The translations under genes were made by a program, and so were the position numbers. The notes beneath the pieces were generated by a model. The model was not told where the DNA came from and did not search any database. It saw nothing but the letters and a program-made list of their open reading frames with translations. From Dunaliella salina (Eukaryota > Chlorophyta > Chlorophyceae > Chlamydomonadales > Dunaliellaceae): a stretch of 10,013 nt of DNA. The stretch lies in assembly GCA_002284615.2 (NCBI GenBank), contig MU070632.1, forward strand, positions 44,985 to 54,997, read 5' to 3'. Below, one piece after another: positions 1 to 9,500 of this stretch (positions are counted from its first letter, which is position 1; every line of letters starts with the position of its first letter).

Positions 1-360
1 AAGGGGACAACGACCAGCAGAGAGACCCATTGCAAGCTGGGAGGTTTGCGCACAGTTTGCTGATGCCATTTGGAGTAGAATGTGCACTCCTACCCTGGTG
101 TCCTGCTTGAGGGAGGTTTTGGCATACGGTCTGCTGCTGATTGTCCTGGAGTAAGCGAGAGCATCCTGCATGGCGGGAGTCAGCTGTGCATGTACATGCA
201 CGCATGAACAGGGCATGCTCTGCTCCAGAAACGACCTGTTGTTGCCCCAGGCACTGGACATCATCATCACTGTTGCCTCTGTGACAGAAGGGACTGGTTT
301 CGCCATTTTCAGCATGGCTTGAGGCGTTTCTTTCACTTGTCCAAATATGAAGTTGGGGAA
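1..360 (-). CDS. Open frame running off the left edge, possible further exon(s)
   Basis: The minus strand has no stop from 360 to 1 (120 codons). Protein-like pieces are VKETPQAMLKMAKPVPSVTE, ATVMMMSSAWGNN and DALAYSRTISSRPYAKTSLK. Internal candidate splice sites (AACAACAG before GTCGTT near 181 to 186, CCATGCAG near 170, and AGG before GTAGGA near 96) suggest it may be two short exons rather than one. It could be the downstream part of the main gene, joined to 386 by a phase-1 splice, or the 3' untranslated region. Confidence 0.3.
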
Positions 361-368
361 TCATTACT

Positions 369-518
369 TTATGCAGATGGCCTACATTTGAGATCGTCAT
401 GTGAGCCCAGAGCCATTCTAAAGGAAGACCAAACAGTCAGGAATGCATCCTTAGCACATTGTTCGTCATCACTAATCCTAGTCACTTTTGGATAACCTTC
501 TCTTTTGCAACACATTTC
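369..518 (-). CDS. Exon 13, possible C-terminal exon
   Basis: It follows CCTGGCTTTAAG in phase 0 and is open for 49 codons to TAA at 371-369. It contains KREGYPKVTRISDDEQCAKD and AFLTVWSSFRMALGSHDDLK. Composition is protein-like, with a helical middle. A donor at AAAT before GTAGGC (ending 386, phase 1) offers continuation into the open frame at the left edge. No TGTAA or AATAAA follows the stop on this strand within the window, so the true end is open. Confidence 0.5.
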   Translation of the reverse strand, partial: EMCCKREGYPKVTRISDDEQCAKDAFLTVWSSFRMALGSHDDLKCRPSA

Positions 519-3500
519 CTTAAAGCCAGGGAACATGCTAATGCAAACAATATCCTCTCATTCAACTTTCTCACCATGCGCTTGCTTGCCACAGGCGGCA
601 CAAAGTGTGGACGTTTCATCTGCATTGAAAACGTGCCAAACACAAGTAAGGTGATCAGTCTTGCTCTTGCGTTGCACAAAAATTCAAACCACCATTTAGA
701 ACTGTTTTAAACAGAGAGTGGATTACACAACCAAGCCAGGATGTTTTCTGATGCATCAATCAAACCACCTGGTGTGCTGCCAAGAAGATGAAGCGATGCC
801 TTTTGACATTCTCTTTTTAAACCTTGAACAGGTAGTTGTAAAGGTGCAGGGGGCAAATGATCATTGGCAGCATCTTTTCAGCAATCGACACATACAGATC
901 ATTGCACACATTTTCCTGCAACAAAAGCAAATGATGCACTGCGCGGTATACTTGCTGAGTTGCTTCCTACCACGGTGCATCTCAGAGCAGAAATGGCCTT
1001 GACAAGGGAAAGTTTATATTTCCCAAACCCCAACTATCATGTTAAACAAGCTCATTGTTTCCTCACGTTCCAGGCAGGTGTTTGGCAGGTAATTACAGCG
1101 CTGAGTAGTGATAAATGACACCAAGCAGTGCAGAAGGCTGAGTGAGCAGGGAGGTTGGCTCCAATTAAGACCAGCAATCTCTTGTTGTGCTCCTTTGGGC
1201 AAAGCAAAGACAGATGAGAGAAACAATATTTTACAGTAGAAGCTGCCTCACCTGAGGGCTCATTCAGACCTGCCTGACTCGATCAACCAGTCCTAAAAGG
1301 CCTACCGTCACGTTGTGGAGAGCACTCCTGAATCGCTCGTTGGCTCTTGCGTCAGACATTGACAGGCTCAGTTCCTGAAAGCGCTTGCGCGCATCCTCTG
1401 AAGCAGCCCTGCACATCCAGAACACATGAATGGTGCAGATTTCTGAGTACGGCTGAAGCTGCAGTGACACTCCTTAAGCTGGTTAGCAAAATGCTCATCC
1501 AGGTATGCACTCAAGGAGGTCATCAATGTGCAGCTGGTGAAATCGCAATGGATCTTGCAATCTAGCAAGACTCTGAGGCTTGCTTCGCATGCTACTCAAA
1601 CCTAACTCAGAGAACACTTCAATCATTACATTTGCTCCCTGGAGTTTGTTGACAAAAGCTATCTTAACCGCATTTGTTTACAAACAAATTCCTCGTTTGT
1701 TTTGAACTATCGACAGGAGGGTGGAATTTTTTTGCTTGGAAGGCGCGTGTAAATCGTGTGCCTGACCCTCTCCACCTTCCTTTCCCCCCCTTTCCCCCCC
1801 AAAACCCATCTTCCAGTGCTCCTACAAACATTAAGGGTACCAATCTGCTCCTTTGAAACTCCCTGTGCATCTGCATGTTCACGGCACAGTGGAAGTAAGT
1901 TGCAGCAGAGCTCTGGGGCAAACACCGAGCAGCAAACACCTGACCATACCAGGCACCCGCAACTGGCCTGCATATCTGCAAACTGCCCTCCCAACTTCAC
2001 AAAGCAAGTACACATCATATGTTGTCACTATCCTGGAAGTCTGGAATGTTTGCTGGGCCTTTGTTTGCTTCCTTGGAACCCTTGTGGCCCACACCCATGC
2101 GCATGTGGCACAGACTTCAAGTCATGCATGCTGGCTCCCCCTTACTGGTTCATACTCTGAAAAGGGTGCCAGTCAACAGCTCTTGAGCTCTGAACACTGA
2201 TGACATCCCGTCATTTAAATTCCTCAAAGTGGCTGAGAAAAACTTCAGAGTGGGGCCCAAATACTCAGGCCTCCCGACCCCCCCCCCCCCGGACATCCTC
2301 GATTGGGCCCATAAATTTATGCCAAAGCTTTCGAGTTAAGGATTCCCAATACCTAGTTCTTAAAGGGATCGACTCGTGCCGTCTACAAGTAACACGAAAT
2401 CTACCCTCATGCTATAGGTTCACCAGGGGCGGGAAGCTCCATTAAAGTAACGAGGGTAAACGAAGGCATTTGAAGCATGAGGGCTCGAGGAGCAAAGCTT
2501 ACTTTTCTAAATCGGTTTGCTGAGCACACATGATTAAAATTGGCCAATTCAGTTTGTAGATTCTGTAAATTTCCACTCTTATGCTGGGAAAACATGATAT
2601 GTATGGCTTATGTATGGGATTGGCCAACCCAACTCCTGACACACACGTCCACAAACTTGCGCACCTTGCTTCAGCCTCCGCTGCTTGGGCAGCACTCTCA
2701 TCATAAGCCACCGGATTGGCTTTCATCAGTTGCATGCGCCGAATGGCTCCTTGGGACATTGCCCATATCTTCTGCTCTCGTGCTGACATAGACTCACGCT
2801 CAAGAGGGGTAATGAGGATCTCTGTCTCATCATCATCCTGCCCATGTACGCGTAAGTACCTTGCAAAGGTGAGTGTGGTATTATTGCATGAATATCCTAC
2901 AGATGATAATGGTTGGTGTGTACTGTTGTAAACACACTTGCAAGTGGCTTAGTCCTTAAATGCATGCGCATGTCGGATGACCAGTTCTTGGCACCAGCAC
3001 CTGCCTGAATGTCGGTATGTCCTGTCAAATGCATGCTTCTGGGTTACATTGGATTTGAGCGCATGGCGGACATCAAGGTCTTGGCTTAAGCATCTGCCTG
3101 AGGGCAGTCACAGTTGATATGCACTGTGCAAGCTTATGGGTTTCAGTGTCCTTGGGCCTGCGCACATAATGGGCATTGAGGTCATGACAAGGTTAACTTG
3201 GAAGGGTATTTCCTTCTCGGCATGACTATCTTACATGAAAAAAATGCAGTGACTGTGCATGAAGATGTAAAAAGTGAGCTTAGTACCTTGCCATGCAAGC
3301 CATTCATGAACCCTCAATCTACAGAGCAAGAACAATGCTCCCTAGCTCACCTCTTCTGCAAGTGCCAACGCTGCTTTGGCCGATGGCCATGGGCGTCTGG
3401 GCGACCCTTCAGATTCCTCAGCACCTCCCTTCCCTCTCGACTGCCCCAAAGGCAGCTTGTTATTGCTTGTGAAGGATTTGCTTGAGCGGCTGCACACCAT

Positions 3501-6500
3501 GCAAATAACAACGGCAATGTTTTGCCGCCCATCGATGCAAAGACATTGAAGTTCAGCGCAGCAAGCAATCAAAGTGCATACTGCACGAGCAAAATACGCA
3601 TGAAAGAAGACACCATCTGGTTTGCAGTTTCAGCCAATCACACGTGTGGCTCTGCCAAGTGACACATGTGCGGTAACATGGATAGTCTCACATCAATGAT
3701 TAGACAATCATTTCGTCCTCTGACAACCATGCCCGACATGCTAAAAACCTTTTCAAATAGAAACCTGTTGCTGGGCCTTGAGTGAAGGCAAGTATGACAC
3801 ACACCTGATTGCAACGGACAACAACTGCAGCGAGAAGCTTCAAGAATAGGGCATGCAAGTCCTTCAAAATATCTCTCACAATTCCTGCCTGGATTTTTCC
3901 AACCTCACAGGTCCCCCTGCCCAATGCCCATGCCTTCCTGATGCTATTTGTGTGCATCATTTCTTTTGGAGGGCAGCTTTTATTGGCTTTGATCAGATAC
4001 CTGCTGAAGATATGGATATACTCATGTTAAGCTCAAAAATGAGGGGACACAGATCCCTCACCAAGCCTTCATGCAGCAGCTACCCATCATGCTAGCACCA
4101 TTTCCAGACCCGCAAGTTCAGTTAAGATTCAGTTAGCAGGACAGGGTGACTTTGCACAACATCCTGATTGGTATAAGAGGTTTTAAGAGGAACCATCTAC
4201 AACTACACCAAAGTTATTCTTGTTCTGTGTCTGAACAGACATCAAACAGAAAATGGAATAAGCTCCTCAATTCAGATGCAACGCACTCCTTGAACAAAAT
4301 AATCACACCAGGCACACACAACTTGCAGTGCCTCAGGAAGGGGAGGTTCAGGGGGTAAAGCAGCATCAGGCAGGAGGAGGAGAGTCCAAGCCCGGAGGCA
4401 CACGGCTTACGGCAAGCCAGAAGGAAGGCGCCGGGTATGTCAGCCCAGTAGTAAGGCCCTGAGGCCCTGGCTTGCTCAAAGGGAAGGGAGAGCTTTCCCT
4501 CTGTGCACACAGGCTGTCTTAGCTTGCAAACTCTGCCTCGTCTTTCTTATTATTGGTACAACAGGCATGCACCAAAGCAAATTTACACGTTGCACAGAGT
4601 ATGTGCTCCATCAGAGCAAGAAGTGCATTACACCCTGACTACCACCCATGCACAGGTATTGAAGCAGTGCCAATTCCCCACCTGCGGGCTGCTGCCACCA
4701 GCGATGCCATTGCCTCCTCATCAATGTCGTTTTCTTGAATGTGAGACAAGAAGGCACTGGCAAGTCCCTTAGAAGTGATCTTTTTGTCCTTCATCTTTGC
4801 CCGCAGCTTGGACCACAGACCTTGAGCCGCTGGATCCTGTTTTGTGCAAACATGGGCAAGAGCTGCGTCAACCGCCATCCTGTGTTGCTCGCGCACCTGG
4901 CAGTGTGCAGCAGTATGTATGCATAAGCAAACAGCGTGTATGCTATACAGGATCAGCAAGCACTACACTACAGTCATGGAGCTGCAGCAATAATCTATCT
5001 GCCTGCTGCTGTCACATCTTGCACTTTCCTTGAGTGTCTGCCACTTCTTGCTCACAATGGTAAGGAAGGGTTGCCCTATTCCCTTGCCCTTGTTTTGCTC
5101 AAAGATGTTTGTTGTGTGCACAATGAAGGAACGGAGTATTCCTGGAAGAAAAAAAGGTTTTCCAACCAGAATTCCATTGGGCCAACATGCATGCACACCT
5201 GAGTGCCAGCCCGGCTTGCCACCTGCTCAAGGCTGCCCTTCCCCCTGCTCCCACTCCTGCGCATACTTTGGCGGCGGAGCGTGCTGCTGCGGCTGAAGGG
5301 GTTGCTATGACCGCTATGTGGGCGGCTGCCTGTTCGGTTGCCGGCACGCGGACTCGAGGGCGGCCTAGGCTGGGAGCCACGATGATTTCGGAAGCTGGGG
5401 GCAGGCTTCAGGCGAGGCATGGATGATAGCCGTGTCCAAACATCTGCAACAACATTGAACACTTGTATTTTTATAATTTTGCAACAATTGTACCAGATAG
5501 CGCTGGTCAGCGGCTCCAGGAAAGAGGTGCGAAGTCTTCAGGCTCCTTCCAGAGAGTGGCAGCATGGAGAGTGTGCATCTGAGGAAGCTGGGGGGGGGAT
5601 AGGCTCACAAAGTTGACAGACAGGAGGGCACACAACCTAGCCTTACATTTGCATGCATGTATCCTTTGTAGGGTGTGCACCTACTTGTCGGGTGTACAAG
5701 ATGGACTAAGTGGCTTTATTTTCTGAATATCGTTTAGGCTTGAAGAATGGTTGCACAGGAAAACTTCAATGAGCATTTTAAAAGTGGAGTGAGCCAGCTG
5801 TGCGAGTCAGCACTGGCAACATTGAACCTTGCCCCCAACCATTTTGTCACAGCAAACAGCAGAAGGTGTATTCCCTGCCACACTTGTTTTTGATGGAGAT
5901 TCATGATATTGGGGGACACAAAGTCTTGGAGTAAGGGCCAAGACAATCCATGAGGTCTTCATACTACCCACCTGGTTTGTTTGTATCATCCTGGAAACGG
6001 GGGCTGAGACCTGCTGGCTTGACAATGGGAGGTTGGTAAGGACTGCCTGAACCTTTGATGCTCAGCTCAGAGTCTTGCTCCTTCAAATCGCTGCCTTGTG
6101 AGGCTTCCTCTGGCTGTGAGACAACAGGGCTGTGGAAGGTCAGTCTTGAACGCCGTTTGGAAGGTGCGGGCTTTAGCAAGGGGTCTAAGCGATGGGAAGG
6201 CGCCCTGAACATGCCTGGCTGTTTTGTGGCTAGATAAGGAGAGCGGGTGACTGGAGGGGATGACCCTCCCACCCCTTGATGGTGCAAGGAGCCCTGGTTG
6301 GTTGGTGAAGGCAAATCTTGCGGGAAATGTCGGGAGGGGGAGTGCTGGATGGTGGGGGCTTGGGTGAGAGGAGCAAGTTTGGGCAAGGGTGCGCTTTGCG
6401 CGGAATGAGTGCCTGAGGGGGCGGTCGTGTCAGTCGAGTCATGGTGATAGCTATATGGTGCTGCAGAGGAGGCGGAGTTGCAGAACTCTTGGTGGGGTGC

Positions 6501-9500
6501 CGGTCCATTGGGTTGGAAAGCGGGGGAGGAGGCAGATGTTGCCGAAGGGGTCGGATATTCTGCCGAATGCATAGGCAGCACTCCAGGAGCCGAACGACAA
6601 GTGGCCATGGCAGGGAGTTTGGCTGCGGATTTCGAGCCCCTGCAGAAAATGCATGCACAGAAGAACATCAAACCTGTGTTTTGTGAATATACTTTGTAAA
6701 AATGGAATGCAGACTGATTGCGCACTTTCAAGATGGATCGCACAGGGTATGAAGCAAAAGAAGTGTTTTGATTAAATTGTGTAGCGTCATGCCCCACGTC
6801 CCACCCAGCAGCTCGTAACAGCAATTTTTGCAAATATGCTACCGACATGGATTTGTCTCAAATTTGTCTCATAACCTCGAGACTTAAACAGCAAAAAGTG
6901 CACTTATCATCACTGGTGTGCCCTTCCCACTCGGAATGCTCATATCACCTATTCACCCTACATCCTACCCAAGTACTTCCATTTGGATCTGCCTAAACAT
7001 ATTGTCTGCAGTGTTGCCCGATTTCAATTACGTATCCATCAATGAAGGATTGAGCAGGCTAGCTGGAATGACAATATTTGTCCAAATTGTGACCTTTGTG
7101 ATGCTTGTGATGATGTCCACGATGAACAGCATGTTATATTCAAATGCAATCATCCTCATGTATGTAATCTTAGAAGAAGGTATGCTTATTTTCTGGACAT
7201 GTTCTTTCTCTCACAGCTCCTGTATCTCAAGTGGCGCCTTTTTTACCTGCTTCTCACCATGTCCATGCACATGATATGTATTGTTTCTTAAATCAAAACA
7301 ACAATAAACTTTACCCTTTCTTGTTTGGACTTTTACTTTTTTAGAAACAGGCTAGTAGTCAGTCGGTTTGACTGGAGGCCTTCTTCTTTCTTGTAACCTT
7401 GTAACCTTGTCTCAAAAAGGGACGCTCAGAATTTGGCAGCATTTTCTACATCTGTATACAAGCAAAACACCCCGTGCATGATGTTCCTCACATGGTGCTC
7501 AAAATGCACCCAAACATCCAGATTGGACATTTTCTAGCTAACTTCAGTTTCACCGATAGCACAAGTGTACACCAGTCTACCAAAGACAGTTACAGTTGCT
7601 CAAAATTCCGTGGACAAGCTGAGTACATAGAGTGACTGAGCTATGTTATGGCACGGATGTGAGCATGGTTCCCTGTAAGCAGGTATCAGTGTGCACAAGT
7701 GTGCGTGTGTGTCCCAGGAGTAGGGGACCATTGCAAATACATACCATGAAGGAGTCTCGACAGAAGTGGCAGTTGAGGAGTCAGGGGATGAAAGTGGGGG
7801 TAGGTGTGGAGCTGATTTCCTCAGGGGCGCGGCATGGTTCGGCATGTGAAAAGTCTGATGGCTGTAGAGCTGTTGGTAGTATTGACTGCGTTTACTTTGC
7901 TCAGGCAACCCCCCTGCAGCACAACAAAAAAAATGCAGAATGGATGCAAAACACTTTGTCAGAGCAAGACCTCAAAGTAAAGATCAGGTTATGTCTGCCC
8001 TTCTGAGGCAGTTTTCCCATTATGCATCAAGCAGCGTGGATGCAAAACATCCTTTTGGATTTTATACATGAGTTTGATGCACAACCTGCACAACCTTGCA
8101 GTGAAGATCCCAATGAAATACACTCACATGTGATCGAGCTCAAAGCAGCAGAGTGAGCGAGCCTGATCAGCTTGAAGATGCGGTACGGGTGGTATTGGTT
8201 TGAGCCAGGCTAATGCATTTCCAAGAAATACAAGCAATCAGGGGCTGTTGCTTCATCACTGGGAGGGGTTGGTAGGCCATGCAATGTGATTTCCACACAT
8301 TTCGGTTTAAAGGACATGAAGAGTTAAAAGAGCTGAAAGGGTAGCGCAGATAACCTGCACCAATGTCGCTGGTAAAATTCAATCTTTCTTTAACCTTCCC
8401 ACCCGCGCGCCCGCACATGCAGGCCCAAAAAGAAATCAAAGTTACAATTGAGATAAGGATCGAATGATCCTCTTGACAAAATGGATGGATACAGGGCTGG
8501 GCCGTACGCGGGTTTGAGAGAAACGGTGCACGTTTAAACGCGTGAAAATGCAAAAAAATATTGCAAGTTTTTTTCTGGTGGGAGCCATTATTGGGGGGGA
8601 AAGGGTCTCGGGCAGTCAGGGCCCCCAGCGGAGGTCCCAAACACCTCCCAAGCCCCCCCTATGCATCTGATGGCCGCACACCCTCAACGTGCTGAAGACC
8701 CTGATTGAGATTGTGCTACAATTGCAGATCCTGATGATGCCGTATCTACAAGGAAATCCTGAAGTTGCCAGGTTGAGTGCAAGCAGTGATGCTCACATCA
8801 CAACCGACTACGCCACAAACCCGGTGAGCCTCACATCACAACCAACAATGCCACAAGTCCGGTGGGCCCGCAACAACTTACAATGCCACAATTACAGCTT
8901 ATGATGCCACAGGTCTGGTGGGCCTGCAACAAGTTGCTCAAGTGCATCTGGATTTGCCAAGCTCAGCCATGGATGGCTGTGATGAGGGGAGGAAGGGGAG
9001 GAGGAGAAGGGCCAGCATGCTGCTCAGAGGCTTGAGGAGGGGCGGCCTTTGGGGGAAAGGATTTGTCCTCAGGTATCTTCTTTGACATTTGGCAAGCTGT
9101 CTTTTTCAAAACTTATGTTTTTATACCAGAAATAATGTTTAATTTAAATACACGCATCACGGGTGACCCGACCCTGGATAAACATGCCATCATGCTGCTT
9201 CAGGGTGCAGTCTGCACCAAGCTTTACCAGATCGGATCATCAAACACCAATCACCCTCAAGGCCTAGGCCCAAGGTCAGACAGGGTTGGCTTATTCTTGA
9301 AGGATCAATGCCTCTCTGACACTTTTATAACTGCATTCTCACCATTCTTCTCTTGGTGCTTTCTCCTGCTGCCCACTGCATACGGGGAAGGGAAGGGACT
9401 TGCAGACTGCAAGTCAAGCATTGAGGCGCAAAGCAAGCTGGTTGGATATTTTTATCAAGGAAAAATTAGAGAAGCAAAGAATGGATTGTGGGCAAAGCTC

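Noticed and set aside
1756..2160. 134-codon plus-strand frame, Cys/Pro-rich
   Set aside because: It sits opposite an intron, overlaps open frames in other phases, starts in a C-rich tract, and has no splice or domain support.
2404..2483. CCCTCATGC ... GCATGAGGG inverted repeat, 9-bp arms
   Set aside because: The arms are short and the loop is 62 nt, with no coding or target-site features. It is compatible with chance.
4214..4510. 98-codon minus-strand frame in the 1.2-kb intron
   Set aside because: No acceptor and donor pair gives the phase 2/2 needed between exons 7 and 8.
5187..5426. Ala-rich plus-strand frame
   Set aside because: It is antisense to the Arg/Ser-rich exon 5, whose codon bias produces it.
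6230..6658. 142-codon Pro-rich minus-strand frame
   Set aside because: It is the +1 shadow of exon 4; the chosen frame fits splice phases on both sides and is longer.
6918..7274. 118-codon plus-strand ATG frame encoding a Met/Ile-rich hydrophobic protein
   Set aside because: It overlaps the LINE end in another frame, and its odd hydrophobic composition is explained as a shadow of that element.
8167..8640. 157-codon minus-strand frame
   Set aside because: Its only reasonable donor (GTGCAG before GTTATC) has phase 1 and cannot join the phase-0 exon at 8209, and the composition is poor.
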